Counted from the first letter of the stretch, positions 37,808 to 48,751 are shown. The stretch: DNA of 64,000 nucleotides from an uncultured Myxococcales bacterium (GCA_903857665.1 CAIOFV010000037.1:1-64000); one strand, 5' to 3'. Notes: generated from the letters alone by a model not told the origin. Program-made: numbers and translations.

Positions 37808-39805
37808 ATGCCAGTAGACTCCAATCCAGGCTTCCCCGCGACCGCGCCGGCCGCGGACCTTCTTTTCGCGCTGCACCGCGTGTTTCCCCACTACGGCAGT
37901 TCCTTTTACGCCAAGGCCAAGCTGGTCAAGCGGACCCCGCCGCCGAGTCCGCCGACCATCGTCATCGACCTGATCCAGCAGTGCTCGCTCGGGTGCGCCT
38001 TCTGCTTCGCGGCGGATACACGGCGGCGCGGCGCGTTCCTGGAGGACCCTGCTCTGGACGCGCTGCTGGAGGCCGCCCGCGGGGTGGCTCGCATCGTCGT
38101 GGTCGGCGGTGAACCGTTCGAGCACCCCGGCATCGAGGGGGTGCTGGAACGCCTCTGCCGCACGGTGACGGACGAGGTCGAGGTCTTCACAAACGGCGCC
38201 GCGATTCCGGAGGATCCGGACGCCGCCTTGGCATGGGCCGGCCGGCTCGCATCCCGGGCGTCGGGCCGCGCGCTGCGCCTGACGCTTGCGGCGGACCCGT
38301 GGCACCGTGACCGGCTGGGCGCCGACCGGTTCGAAGCCGCCGTTCAAGCGCTGATCGCGGCCGAGGCCGTGCCCGGCATCCATGCGATGTTCAACGTGAC
38401 CGACAGACGTCTCGACTCGGAAGACTACCTCGACCTGCCGGTAATCCGCGAGGTCCTCAACGCCCTATCGCCCGTCCTCTGGGAGCGTTTCCGACGGCTG
38501 TTGCCGGGCGGCCGCATCGACGACTCGTTCTACATGAATCCCCTGGTGATCCAGGGCAGCCAGGGCGAATGCGAGGACGCTGAGCGGTTGCGCTCCGTCG
38601 ACTTCCTGTTCCACCCCGAGGTCGTCGCGACGCCGCGTGACGGGCGCCTCCTGGTGGTGGGTGCCCTGAACGCCGCCTGGATGAGCGATCCGCCGCCGGC
38701 CCTGATCCTCGGACACCTTCCGGAGCGCGAACTCGCGGACGTGATCCTGACGGACGTGGCGGGCCGGGCGCTTGACTTTCCGTCAGCCGCCTGGCTTCGC
38801 CCGGCCTTCGTCGCCCTCGCCAGCGGACGGGTTGATCGCCCCGCGCTCCTTGCGGACGCGCGAGCCCTTCACGAGGCTCACGGCAGCACAGACCCCTTGC
38901 TCGAGCCGCTGCTGGCCTGCCTGGCGGCCGGGGACGACGACGGCGCCGCCCAGTGCTTCGAGGCGTCCATCCGGTTCGCGGACCTCGCTCGGTTCGGCCG
39001 AGACCCGGATGCCTGGTTCGGCGCTCTTGCCAACCGCCTCCTGGAATTCGCCGACCGGGCACCGGCAGGGCTTTCCATCGACCTGTCGGGTCGCCGGGAT
39101 TTCGACAAGATCCGCCTTCCCGTCCTGCAGCAGGCGCTGGTGCGCCTGGCGGATCGGCGGGAAACGGACGTGTACCAGGCCCCCGTTTCGCTTTGGGGGC
39201 GGCTCGCGGCAGGCGGCGGACAGGAGGTCCCGGTGCTGCTGGCGACCGAACAGACCATCGGCCGGCTGCCCGAGCCGTCCCTTCTGGTCCTGCCCCTGAC
39301 CGGCACCGCGATCGATACCGGCTTCGGGGCCTGGCCCACGGACGCGCCGTATCTCGTCCGGCCCGGCCTCCGCGTAGGTCCGCAGGGCGCGGTGCACGCC
39401 GGGATCGTCGGCGTCACGACCCGGTCGCTCCCCGGCGGCGCCGACCGCGCCGAGAGCGAGGCACGTCGTCTCCTGGAGTACCTCGACCTTCTCTTCGGAC
39501 CTCTGGCCCTGGCGCTCCGGTCCCGGCTTCATGGCCTGGTCGATGACCCCTGGGGGCGTCGCCTGGACGCCCTGCTCGCCCGGCCCCCGAACGACTCCAT
39601 CGCAACCGAAGCCATGCCCCTGCTGGCGGACCCGGGCACCGTCTTCGAGTACGTCACGTTCGACCCGAACCGCAATGCTCCGGCGTTCCACAACAAAGTG
39701 CTGCTGGCGTCCATCTTTGACAGGCTCGACCTGGGCCGGTACGATGTCGGCCGCACGACTCGATTCCGTGCGGCATTGTCGTTCTGGCGGGGAGTTCCCA
39801 AGTGA
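37808..39805 (+). CDS. radical SAM protein with long uncharacterised C-terminal region
   Basis: 'IDLIQQCSLGCAFCFAA' CX3CX2C; 'VVVGGEPFEHPGIEGVLERLC' GGE motif; about 400 aa C-terminal region not recognised. Confidence 0.85.
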   Translation: MPVDSNPGFPATAPAADLLFALHRVFPHYGSSFYAKAKLVKRTPPPSPPTIVIDLIQQCSLGCAFCFAADTRRRGAFLEDPALDALLEAARGVARIVVVGGEPFEHPGIEGVLERLCRTVTDEVEVFTNGAAIPEDPDAALAWAGRLASRASGRALRLTLAADPWHRDRLGADRFEAAVQALIAAEAVPGIHAMFNVTDRRLDSEDYLDLPVIREVLNALSPVLWERFRRLLPGGRIDDSFYMNPLVIQGSQGECEDAERLRSVDFLFHPEVVATPRDGRLLVVGALNAAWMSDPPPALILGHLPERELADVILTDVAGRALDFPSAAWLRPAFVALASGRVDRPALLADARALHEAHGSTDPLLEPLLACLAAGDDDGAAQCFEASIRFADLARFGRDPDAWFGALANRLLEFADRAPAGLSIDLSGRRDFDKIRLPVLQQALVRLADRRETDVYQAPVSLWGRLAAGGGQEVPVLLATEQTIGRLPEPSLLVLPLTGTAIDTGFGAWPTDAPYLVRPGLRVGPQGAVHAGIVGVTTRSLPGGADRAESEARRLLEYLDLLFGPLALALRSRLHGLVDDPWGRRLDALLARPPNDSIATEAMPLLADPGTVFEYVTFDPNRNAPAFHNKVLLASIFDRLDLGRYDVGRTTRFRAALSFWRGVPK

Positions 39806-42000
39806 CCTTCCCCGGTACCTTCCCCATCAGCCTCGTGGAATCCGGCACCGGGACCCCGGGCGGCATCGCGGTCTGCGGCGCTCCGGCCTCGATTGCCACG
39901 CTGTCGGCCCGTCTCGACGAGGCGGTCGCGCAGGGGTTCCACGACGTCACCTTCATCGACTTCGAGCTCCTCGCCCACCCGGACCGCAAGGCGCTGGTGC
40001 GCGCGGTCGTCGCGCGCGGGCTGACGTTCGGCATGGCGACCCATGGCCGCGGATTGCGCCGGGAAGTCGCGGCCGGGCTGCGTCGCACCGGCCTGCGCCG
40101 CGTCGAGGTCACCCTGCACGGCGGCTCGGCCTATCCCTACTACCTGGCTACTCAGATCCATGGCTGGGGCGAGGCCCTTTCGGGGATCGAAACCGCGGCG
40201 CGGGCCGGCCTGGCGGTCGATGTCGTCGTCCCCGTCAACCGGTTCAGCCGAGGCAGCCTGCGGAACGCCGTGGTCGCGATGGAGCAGATGCCTCCCGGCG
40301 TTTCGCTGCGTTTCGAGCCGGACGGCCTGGCCGACTACGCCGCCGAAATCCAGGACGGGACGGCCTACCGTGCCCTGCTGCGGGGCGAATCGGACCCGAC
40401 CGTGCCGTCCGGCGGGCGGTTCGTTCCCACGGGCCAGAGCGTGGACGTCGATCTGGCGGCCTGTCCGTACCGGCGCAGCGGGTCCCTCGCCGAGGATCCG
40501 CTGCGGCACATGCTGGTGCGCTCCGCGGAAGGCTCGTTCCAGGTATACCGCCTGTCGGACCCGATGCCCGATTCCGTGGTTCGCGTCGCCAAGAACGTGC
40601 GCGGGCTGGTGTTCGCGGGGGGGGATCCGGCGCGGCGCCTTGCGCTGGAGTCGGAGTGCAGGACGTGCCGTCAGTTGACGGATTGTCATGCGGCGTTCTT
40701 CGACCTGGGCACCCCGGCACCCCGACCGACCCTGGCCGCGGCCGACGTCGCGGTCGACCTCGTGTCATCGACGGCCTCCGCCGGCATGCGTCACTTGCGG
40801 TCCGCAATGGCCGACCTTCCCGCCGGCAAGCGCCTGAGGGTGGCCGGCCGCGTGCCGTGCCTGGCGATCGGGGCGGACGCCCCCGAACCGAAGCCCTTGC
40901 CCGACATCGGGATCGGCGTGATCGCCGATCTCGCGCAGTCTCACGGCCTGTCGATCGTCGACTATCACCTGCCGCACGAAACCGCGGGAGGCGACTTCGA
41001 CGCCGTCTTCGAGCGCCGCGATTCGCGGGTTTCCGAACGCCGCTCCGAGCGCACGGCCGTCCTCATGGTCTCCTCGGCCTGCGTCGGGAACTGCGTGATG
41101 TGCTCGATGCCCCAGACGTTCGCAGGCCACGCAGTGCCGTTGCCGCGGGCGCTGCCGCTCCTCGAGGAGGTCAAGCTCTGCGGGTTCACCGCCGTCGATA
41201 TCTTCGGCGGCGAAATCATGCTGCGCCTCGACCTGCCGGTCCTGATCGAACTGGCCAAAAGGCTCAACCTGTACGTCATGATCATTTCGACCGGCTACGG
41301 CATCGACGAAGCGTCGCTGGGCCGCATGGTGGAAGCCGGGCTCGACAAGATCGAAATCGCCATCGACGCACCGAATGCCGAGTTGCACGATTTCATCAAG
41401 GGCCGGCGCGGCCTGTTCGACCACGCCGTGCGCGCCGTCCGTGCGGCTCGCGAAAACCCGAGGGTCTATGTCGAGGTCAACACCGTCGTGCTCCCCGAGA
41501 ACTTCCGGTACCTTCCTCAACTGCATCGGTTCATCGCCTCCGAACTGCACGGGCACCGCCAGCACCTGTTCTACGTGACGCACCCACCGAGTTCCCTGGT
41601 CCGGCCGCGGTGGCTCGACGAGGCCCAGGCACGCGAGTACTTCGAGGTCGTGAAGCCCGAACTCGAGCGCATCGAGGCCGAACTGGGAACGCATATCGAT
41701 TTCTGCCCGTCGGTGGAGCCGGGCGACTTCGCGTCACCCGAGGCGTTGTACAAGAACTTCAGTCGCGGCTGCTACCTCGGGGAATCCAGGCGGTGCGCGG
41801 CGCCCGAGCAGGACCTGATGGTGCTGCCGGACGGCGAGGTGTACGCCTGCAACAGCCCCATGGTGATCCACAGCCAGACCGCGATCGGCAACATGGCAAC
41901 GCACCGGCTGATCGACTGCCTTTCGGGCGGCCCGATGGCGCGCTGGCTGCGCGAAGCCGGCACGTGGCCGGAGTGCGAAAGCTGCATTGCCCGAAGGTAG
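39802..42000 (+). CDS. two-domain radical SAM protein with SPASM-like C-terminus; N-terminal barrel lacks CX3CX2C
   Basis: 'SSACVGNCVMCSMPQ' CX3CX2C; C-terminal 'CYLGESRRCAAPEQDLMVLPDGEVYACNSP...ECESC'; ATGA overlap with upstream radical-SAM gene. Confidence 0.85.
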   Translation: MTFPGTFPISLVESGTGTPGGIAVCGAPASIATLSARLDEAVAQGFHDVTFIDFELLAHPDRKALVRAVVARGLTFGMATHGRGLRREVAAGLRRTGLRRVEVTLHGGSAYPYYLATQIHGWGEALSGIETAARAGLAVDVVVPVNRFSRGSLRNAVVAMEQMPPGVSLRFEPDGLADYAAEIQDGTAYRALLRGESDPTVPSGGRFVPTGQSVDVDLAACPYRRSGSLAEDPLRHMLVRSAEGSFQVYRLSDPMPDSVVRVAKNVRGLVFAGGDPARRLALESECRTCRQLTDCHAAFFDLGTPAPRPTLAAADVAVDLVSSTASAGMRHLRSAMADLPAGKRLRVAGRVPCLAIGADAPEPKPLPDIGIGVIADLAQSHGLSIVDYHLPHETAGGDFDAVFERRDSRVSERRSERTAVLMVSSACVGNCVMCSMPQTFAGHAVPLPRALPLLEEVKLCGFTAVDIFGGEIMLRLDLPVLIELAKRLNLYVMIISTGYGIDEASLGRMVEAGLDKIEIAIDAPNAELHDFIKGRRGLFDHAVRAVRAARENPRVYVEVNTVVLPENFRYLPQLHRFIASELHGHRQHLFYVTHPPSSLVRPRWLDEAQAREYFEVVKPELERIEAELGTHIDFCPSVEPGDFASPEALYKNFSRGCYLGESRRCAAPEQDLMVLPDGEVYACNSPMVIHSQTAIGNMATHRLIDCLSGGPMARWLREAGTWPECESCIARR

Positions 42001-42025
42001 GCCCCCGATCCTGCAGGAGGCGAAC

Positions 42026-43180
42026 GTGAAGGAACCCGGTCCGAAGGCACGATTCAGCCTGTCGCTCCCATGGATGATCTTGCTTTCCGTGCTGGTGATC
42101 CTGCTGGAGGCCTGGTCCCGCTATGCCGCGGACCCCGATTTCTGGCTCCCCGACCCGTTCCCGTTCCTGGTGATCTGGGTCATGGGGGTCTTCCTTGCCA
42201 CCGGGTTCATCCAGTCCTCCTATCGACGCTCCATGTCGCGGATGCTGCTGGCGATCGTCCCCGTTGCCTTGCTGCTGGCCTTCGAACCCTGGGCCGCCTT
42301 CCGCGACGTCCAGGCGCTGGGCCAGATCGAACGAACGTCCGACCCGCTCCTTCGGTACCACTACCGGCCGGGGGCCTTCGGCGGGCTCGGCGAGGGGCCC
42401 GTGAATTCGCAGGGCCTGCGGGATCACGAGTACGCGCGTCCGAAGCCGCCGGGCACGTGGCGGGTCGTGCTGCTGGGGGACTCGGTTCCGAACGACGGTT
42501 CGATCCCGTTCGACCTGCGGTTCAAGTCGGTACTGGAGCAGCGCCTCCGCGAAGTCGCGCCGCCGGGGCTCACCGTGGAGGTCGTCAACGTGTCCTGCGA
42601 GGGGTACAACACCCTGCAGGAGGTCCGCCTGCTGGAGCAGGTCGGCCTGGGATACCAGCCGGACCTGGTGGTGCTGGCCTACGTCGTCAACGACCCGTAC
42701 CTGCAGGACGGCTCGGCCCGGCGCATGGGCAGCAGTTTCTTCTTGTTCCGGTTCGTGCCGCTGGTCTATTCCTGGTTCGGGGCCGACTGCAAGGTGTTCG
42801 AACCCATGCACCGGAGTTACGGGTTCCACCTGGCGGTCACCGAGCCGATGGAGCGGCTGCGCATGAAGTCGCTGGCTCACGGGTTCGAGGTGGTGGTCGC
42901 GACGCTGCCGCTCGTCACGGCATTCGATGACCCGGTCTGCGGCGCGATCTACGACCAGGTGGGCGACCTGGTCCGGCGGCTGGGGTTCACGTTCGTCCGG
43001 GTCGTCGATGCCTTCCAGGGAGAAGACCCTCGCGACTTCCTCAAGCCGGGCCAGTCGATGGACAATGTCCACCCGAATGCCGCCGGACACGCCCGGATCG
43101 CGGACGTCCTGTTCAAGGTCCTCCGGACCCGCATGCCATCGGCTGCGCCGGCAGCGCCCGCCTCGGCAGCAGTGCCCTGA
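42026..43180 (+). CDS. membrane-anchored SGNH/GDSL hydrolase family protein
   Basis: N-terminal TM segments; 'VVLLGDSVPND' block I and 'DNVHPNAAGHARIAD' block V; GTG start with 'aggagg' upstream. Confidence 0.82.
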   Translation: MKEPGPKARFSLSLPWMILLSVLVILLEAWSRYAADPDFWLPDPFPFLVIWVMGVFLATGFIQSSYRRSMSRMLLAIVPVALLLAFEPWAAFRDVQALGQIERTSDPLLRYHYRPGAFGGLGEGPVNSQGLRDHEYARPKPPGTWRVVLLGDSVPNDGSIPFDLRFKSVLEQRLREVAPPGLTVEVVNVSCEGYNTLQEVRLLEQVGLGYQPDLVVLAYVVNDPYLQDGSARRMGSSFFLFRFVPLVYSWFGADCKVFEPMHRSYGFHLAVTEPMERLRMKSLAHGFEVVVATLPLVTAFDDPVCGAIYDQVGDLVRRLGFTFVRVVDAFQGEDPRDFLKPGQSMDNVHPNAAGHARIADVLFKVLRTRMPSAAPAAPASAAVP

Positions 43181-43309
43181 AGGCGGGGCCCGGCCCGGGC
43201 TGGTCCTGACGGCCCTCCCGCAGTCCCCGAAGCCACCGGATTCAAGACCGCGGCCGAACCCGGGCCGCAGGGCGGCGACTCGCCGGGAGGACACCGGGTC
43301 CCTGGGGAA

Positions 43310-45697
43310 CTACGCGCCTGCTCGCAGTTCCGGATCGGCAGGACGACCCGACGGTACGGCGACCGGCAGGCCCGGGATCGAGGAGCGAGCCAGGTACAGG
43401 CTGTTCAGCACCACCGTCACGCTGCTGAAGGCCATCGCCGACGCGGCCAGCGCGGGGTTCAGTTCGCGAATCCAGTGCGGCAGGCCCTTGAAAGGCGCAA
43501 GGACGCCCGCGGCGATGGGGATCAGCGCCACGTTGTACGCGAACGCCCAGAAGAGGTTCTGCCGGATCGTGCGCATCGTCCCCCGGGACAACGCGATCGC
43601 CCGGGCCACGCCGGCAGGATCGCCGCCCACCAGGGTCACGTCCGCCGCCTCCACGGCCACGTCCGCCCCAGTGCCGATAGCGATGCCCACGTCGGCCGCG
43701 GCCAGCGCCGGGGCATCGTTGATCCCGTCGCCGACCATCGCGACGGACACGCCCTCCGCCCGTGCGGCTCGCACCGCGTCCGCCTTTCCCTCCGGAAGGA
43801 CGCCCGCCAGCACCCGGTCGATCCCCAGGCGCGATGCCGTGGCCTGGGCCGCGAGCATGCCGTCCCCGGTGATCATCGTGGTCCGCAGCCCCAGCCGATG
43901 CAGCGCCTCCACGGACGCCGCGGCACCGATCTTTTCCACGTCCCGGAACGCGAGCGCCCCGAAGGCCCTGCCGTCCACGGCGACAACCACCGTCGTCGCC
44001 CCACCGACCGCCAACTGCATCACCTGCTCCGCGACGTCCGCCGCGCCCTGGACGTCATCCGCGAACGCCCATCCCGGCTTTCCCACGCGCACGTTGCGCC
44101 CGCCGACCATGGCCGCCACACCCTGTCCGGGGACGACGCTCGCCTCGTCCGGCACGACGATCGCCAGGCCTCGGTCCCTCGCCGCCTGGACCACCGCCGC
44201 ACCCAGCGGATGCCCCGATGCCGATTCGGCGCCCGCGGCAAGTGCCAGCATCTCGTCCGGATCCACCCCCTCCAGGGCCCGCACCTCGTCCAGGGCCGGC
44301 CGGCCGGCCGTCAGGGTCCCCGTCTTGTCCAGCAGGACCGTCCCGACCCGCGACAGGGCCTCCAGCGCCTCGGGCCCCCGGAACAGCAACCCCATCCGCG
44401 CCCCGCGCCCGGTACCGACCAGGATCGCGGTGGGTGTCGCAAGCCCCAGGGCGCAGGGACACGCGATGACCAGCACGGCCACCATCCGGACCATGGCGGC
44501 TACGGGATCGCCGCCGATCGCCCACCATGCGACGAACGTCACGGCGGCCAGCGCGGCCACGGTCGGGACGAACACCGCCGATACCCGGTCGGCCATGCGC
44601 TGCACCGGCGCCCGACCCGCCTGGGCCTCGCGCACCAGGCGAACGATCCGGGCCAGAGCGGTGGCTTCGCCGGCACCGGTGACCCGCATCACCAGCAGGC
44701 CTTCGCCGTTGATCGTCGCCCCGAACACCCGGTCTTCCGGCGCCTTGTCGACCGGCATCGACTCGCCGGTCAGCAGGCTTTCGTCCACGGACGACCTCCC
44801 CGTGACGATCTCGCCGTCCGCCGGCACCCGCTCGCCGGGGCGCACGGCAACCAGGTCTCCGGGCCGCAGTGCGGCGGCGGGGACGTCCCGCTCAATCGAC
44901 GCATTGATTGTGCCCGAGGCGGCTTCGGCCCCGGCGAGAGTTTCCTGCTCAAACCCATCCCTTCGCCCTGGGGCTCGGCCACCTTCGCGCTCGGGCGAAG
45001 CCGTCCGCAGGTGCGCGACGGAAGGCGCCAGTTCCATCAGCGAGCGCAGGGCCCGGGACGCACGGCCGCGCGCACGCCCCTCCAGCATCTTGCCCAACTG
45101 GACCAGCGTGACGATCAACGCCGCGGTTTCGAACATTGGGTGGCCCTTCACACCGAACAGGACCACGGCCGCAGACCAGCACCACGCCACCAGGGACCCC
45201 AGGGCGACCAGGACGTCCATGTTGGCCATGCGCGCCCTCAACGCCCGCAGGGCCCCGGACAGGAATCCCCACCCCGAGTAGAACTGGACTGGCGTCGCCA
45301 GCGCCAGCATCAGCCAGGGAAGCCAGGCACCCCCGTCCAGGATGCCGGCGTCCGACGCCATCGACAGGATCACCAGGGGCAGGGTGAAGGCGGCACCCAC
45401 GACGAATCGCCGCCACCGCAGGGACTCGTCAGCCGCGCGGGCCGCCTGCTCGTCCTTGCCGTCGTCGCGCGCCGGCACGGCCCGGAAGCCGGCGGCCTCC
45501 ACGGCCCGCAGCATGGCCTCGACGGTGGCCACCGCGGGATCGAAATGCACCGCGCAGGATTGATCCGCCAGGTTGACGTCCGCCGACGCGACGCCATCGA
45601 CCCTGGACACGGCCCGCTCGACCGCCTTGGCGCAGTTGGCGCAGGACATCCCGATGATCGCGAGGTCCGTTCGCTGGTTCGACAAGGCCGGCACTCC
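43310..45697 (-). CDS. copA: Cu+-type P1B ATPase (start uncertain; GTG 45697 or TTG 45685)
   Basis: HMA '[12 protein letters not shown]', '[11 protein letters not shown]', 'DKTGTLT', 'LLTGES', '[12 protein letters not shown]'. Confidence 0.92.
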   Translation of the reverse strand, partial: GVPALSNQRTDLAIIGMSCANCAKAVERAVSRVDGVASADVNLADQSCAVHFDPAVATVEAMLRAVEAAGFRAVPARDDGKDEQAARAADESLRWRRFVVGAAFTLPLVILSMASDAGILDGGAWLPWLMLALATPVQFYSGWGFLSGALRALRARMANMDVLVALGSLVAWCWSAAVVLFGVKGHPMFETAALIVTLVQLGKMLEGRARGRASRALRSLMELAPSVAHLRTASPEREGGRAPGRRDGFEQETLAGAEAASGTINASIERDVPAAALRPGDLVAVRPGERVPADGEIVTGRSSVDESLLTGESMPVDKAPEDRVFGATINGEGLLVMRVTGAGEATALARIVRLVREAQAGRAPVQRMADRVSAVFVPTVAALAAVTFVAWWAIGGDPVAAMVRMVAVLVIACPCALGLATPTAILVGTGRGARMGLLFRGPEALEALSRVGTVLLDKTGTLTAGRPALDEVRALEGVDPDEMLALAAGAESASGHPLGAAVVQAARDRGLAIVVPDEASVVPGQGVAAMVGGRNVRVGKPGWAFADDVQGAADVAEQVMQLAVGGATTVVVAVDGRAFGALAFRDVEKIGAAASVEALHRLGLRTTMITGDGMLAAQATASRLGIDRVLAGVLPEGKADAVRAARAEGVSVAMVGDGINDAPALAAADVGIAIGTGADVAVEAADVTLVGGDPAGVARAIALSRGTMRTIRQNLFWAFAYNVALIPIAAGVLAPFKGLPHWIRELNPALAASAMAFSSVTVVLNSLYLARSSIPGLPVAVPSGRPADPELRAGA
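44909..45005 (+). repeat. dispersed repeat copy D, inside copA
   Basis: 'tgtgcccgaggcggcttcggccccggcgagagtttcctgctcaaacccatcccttcgccctggggctcgg'. Confidence 0.65.
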
Positions 45698-45787
45698 GAG
45701 ACGCCCGCTGAAGGGTGGGGTCTCCGGGCGCCTTGCGCAAGGAGGGCGGTGGAGCGGCACTGCCGCAGGCACGAGGGATGCGGAAGC

Positions 45788-46306
45788 CTACTCGGCCTCC
45801 AACTGGAACTCGGGGACGTCGAACCAGAATCCCAGCCCCGTCACGGAATCGATCTCGGCCTGGACGATCGCCGCGTGGCCTTCCTCGATTTCCAGGAACC
45901 GGGCGAACAGGGCTTTTTCGGTCGCTCCGGGCAGGTCTTCCACGACCCTGCGGTACCAGGCCGCCGTCGTCCGTTCGGCCGCCTCGGCCTTGCGCAGCGT
46001 GGCCAGCGCCGACGCCCGCTCCTCCTGGGTCATCGCCATCCTTTGGTCCAGGTTCTTCCCCGCCGCCAGAAGCCGATCCAGCGAAGGAACCATCGTCACC
46101 AGGATCTCCAGGCGGACCTTGCCGGTCGCCGTCCACTCCCTCATCCGGGCGATCAGGTAGTCCAGGTGCCCCTGCTCCTCCCGTGACAGCAGCGTCAGCA
46201 CCCGGGCCGCCACCGGGTCCGCTGCCTGGGTCGCGGCCTCGGCATACACGTCCCGAACCCTGGCCTCGTACTCCATGGCCGTCCGAATGGCCTCCTCGAC
46301 CGTCAT
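45788..46306 (-). CDS. rubrerythrin/ferritin-like di-iron protein
   Basis: 'AIRTAMEYEARVRDVYAEAA...LLSREEQGHLDYL...FLEIEEGHAAIVQAEID'. Confidence 0.82.
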   Translation of the reverse strand: MTVEEAIRTAMEYEARVRDVYAEAATQAADPVAARVLTLLSREEQGHLDYLIARMREWTATGKVRLEILVTMVPSLDRLLAAGKNLDQRMAMTQEERASALATLRKAEAAERTTAAWYRRVVEDLPGATEKALFARFLEIEEGHAAIVQAEIDSVTGLGFWFDVPEFQLEAE

Positions 46307-46336
46307 GGCACCCTCCCTCCGGGCCCGACACCGGCC

Positions 46337-47500
46337 CTATGCCGGCCTGTACGGGCGTCCGGTCATCGACGAAACCACCAGCGCCTTCCGTTCCTCCAGG
46401 CCCCCGATCAGCACGGCTCCGACCACCCGCCCCGCGGCGTCCATCCGGACGCGCCGGTATGCGTCTCCCTCCCGGAACGACTCTTCCCGGGCGAACGGCG
46501 CAAAGAGATCCCCGATGCTGAACACCGCCACGTCCGTGATCTTCAAGGTCGTCTGTCGCACCGATCCGGAATACGCGATCGGCGCGCCCGCCAGGGACGC
46601 CCCGGCCGCCTTTCCCTGCTCACCCCCGGCGCTCCAGAAGCCGTACAGGCCGGTCCGATGTTCGGCGCAGTCGCCCGCAGCCCAGATCCCGGCGGCCGAG
46701 GTCCGCAGGCCGTCGTCCACCCGGATCCCCTTGTCGATGGCCAGCCCGGAATCCCGCGCCAGCGTCGTGTCGGGGCGCACGCCCGCGGACACCACCACGA
46801 GGTCCGCCGGCAGGCTTTCGCCCCCCTTCAGGGACACCCGAACCGCCGCCCCCTGCCCGGCCTCGATCCCCTCGACACCGGACGCCAGCCGGAAGGAAAC
46901 GCCGCGCCGTTCCAGGATCCCCTGGAGCACCGCGCCCCCCTCGGCATCCACCTGTCGCGGCAACAGCCACGGGGCCGCCTCGACCACGGTCACGGACATG
47001 CCGGTCCCGGCCAGCGACGCCGCCAGTTCCAGCCCGAGCAGCCCGCCGCCCACCACCACGCATCGCCCGCCATGACCCGCCCGCGCCTTCAGGTCCAGCG
47101 CGTCGTCCATCCGGCGAAGGATGGTCACCGACGGAAGCGACGCCCCCGGGAACGGCGGCACGAAGGGTTTCGCGCCCACCGCCAGCAACAGGCCGTCATA
47201 CGGGATCCATTCGCCGCCACCGACGTGGATCCGCGCCGCCGTTGGGTCGATCCCCTCGACACGCGCCCCGCGTCGCAGCTCGATGCGCTGCTCGTCGTAC
47301 CAGGCATCCAGGCGCAGGAACAGGCCAGCCGGCGCGATCCGGCCGTCCAACACCTCGCCGATACGGATGCGCGAGTAGTAGGGCCAGCGCTCGTCGGTCA
47401 GTACCAGGATCCGGGCGTCCGCGTCCTTCGCCCGGATCGCGGTGGCGCCCTCGATGCCCGACACGCCGCCGCCCACGACGACATGGGTTCGAACGCTCAT
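46337..47500 (-). CDS. FAD-dependent NAD(P)-disulfide-type oxidoreductase (rubredoxin/nitrite reductase-like)
   Basis: '[31 protein letters not shown]', '[28 protein letters not shown]', '[10 protein letters not shown]'. Confidence 0.9.
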   Translation of the reverse strand: MSVRTHVVVGGGVSGIEGATAIRAKDADARILVLTDERWPYYSRIRIGEVLDGRIAPAGLFLRLDAWYDEQRIELRRGARVEGIDPTAARIHVGGGEWIPYDGLLLAVGAKPFVPPFPGASLPSVTILRRMDDALDLKARAGHGGRCVVVGGGLLGLELAASLAGTGMSVTVVEAAPWLLPRQVDAEGGAVLQGILERRGVSFRLASGVEGIEAGQGAAVRVSLKGGESLPADLVVVSAGVRPDTTLARDSGLAIDKGIRVDDGLRTSAAGIWAAGDCAEHRTGLYGFWSAGGEQGKAAGASLAGAPIAYSGSVRQTTLKITDVAVFSIGDLFAPFAREESFREGDAYRRVRMDAAGRVVGAVLIGGLEERKALVVSSMTGRPYRPA

Positions 47501-47679
47501 GCCGGGGCCCCCGGCTGCGAGTCCTCGGGTTCGAACATTTCCTTGGCCGCACCGCATTCGGGGCATACCCACCCGTCGGGGAGATCCTCGAAGGCGGTGC
47601 CGGCCGGGATTGCGGCCACCGGGTCGCCCGTGGCCGGGTCGTACGTGAAGCCGCACACGATGCAGACGTGCCTCGTCAT
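47497..47679 (-). CDS. rubredoxin
   Basis: '[47 protein letters not shown]' two CXXC; ATGA overlap. Confidence 0.95.
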   Translation of the reverse strand: MTRHVCIVCGFTYDPATGDPVAAIPAGTAFEDLPDGWVCPECGAAKEMFEPEDSQPGAPA

Positions 47680-47743
47680 GGCCGATCCTCCCTCTGCGGG
47701 CCGCTTCGCCGATGCCCCACGGCCCGGCGAGGCGATGTCCCTG

Positions 47744-48751
47744 TCACAGGAATCGCAACAACCGGACGGCCTCGGGGACCACCCGGAACTCCACGCTTTC
47801 CCGCATGCCCGCCACGTCCCCCGCCACCTGGAACGGCACGGGCTGCGAGTACTCCAACCGGACCTCGGAGGCATAGAAATCGAACAATCCCTCGGCCGCG
47901 AACGTCCCGTCCCACACGTGGCGGATCTGCAGAAGGCTCCAGGTCAGCGGGACGTTTGAAATCCTCAACTGGAAGAACCCGGCGTTGCGATCGGCCCACG
48001 GCAGCAGGCGCATCCCGTAGCCATACGTGGGCGTCGTCCCGGCGATCGTCACCAGCGCAGGCCCGTCGTACAGGACCTCGCCGGAGCGATACAGCCGCCC
48101 CCGGGCGCCTTCCGCCCCGATCCGCCAGGCCTCCGCACCCAGGTTGGTGATGCGGACCGTCAGGTTGCGCCCCTCGACGAACCCCTTGATGTGCCGCGGG
48201 GCGGTGGCCCCGAAGAACGCCGCGAAGTACCCGCCGACATTCTGGAACAGGGGCTTGATGCGCCCGGCCCCGAACCTGTTCTTGAAATCCACGTAGTCAG
48301 ACAGGATTTCAGCGTCTGCGCCCAGGCTTGCGAACGGGAACAGCCGCCCTTCGACGTCCACCAGCGAGATCGTCCAGGTGTCCAGCGACGGGTTGGTGAC
48401 GTAGGTCTTCAGATCCTGGATGGGGCTGCCCGACGACACCAGCAGCGAAAGCGCGTTGCCGGTGCCCAGCGACAGCACGCCCAGCGCCGGCAGCGGCGGC
48501 CGTTCGGGACGGGCCAGGGACGCGCGCCAGAGGCAGTTGATGAGTTGGACGACCGTCCCGTCGCCTCCGCCCGTGAAGACGGTGGGATAGCGGCGATCCA
48601 GGATGCTCCGGGCGAACTGGTCGCCGTCCTCGGGCGTCGAGGCGAAGAAGATGTCGTCGGGCGGCACCAGTTCCTCGATCTGCCCCACCACGTCCGGGGA
48701 GACCCGGCGCGCGTTGGCGTTCAGATAGATGGCGAACGGCCCGATCGGCAC
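47744..48751 (-). CDS. diacylglycerol kinase catalytic domain (lipid kinase) protein
   Basis: '[24 protein letters not shown]', '[16 protein letters not shown]', 'LGTGNALS'. Confidence 0.85.
   Translation of the reverse strand: MPIGPFAIYLNANARRVSPDVVGQIEELVPPDDIFFASTPEDGDQFARSILDRRYPTVFTGGGDGTVVQLINCLWRASLARPERPPLPALGVLSLGTGNALSLLVSSGSPIQDLKTYVTNPSLDTWTISLVDVEGRLFPFASLGADAEILSDYVDFKNRFGAGRIKPLFQNVGGYFAAFFGATAPRHIKGFVEGRNLTVRITNLGAEAWRIGAEGARGRLYRSGEVLYDGPALVTIAGTTPTYGYGMRLLPWADRNAGFFQLRISNVPLTWSLLQIRHVWDGTFAAEGLFDFYASEVRLEYSQPVPFQVAGDVAGMRESVEFRVVPEAVRLLRFL

Noticed and set aside
42927-46186. Large plus-strand ORFs (784 and 903 aa) across copA and rubrerythrin
   Set aside because: Antisense to clearly recognisable copA and rubrerythrin genes.
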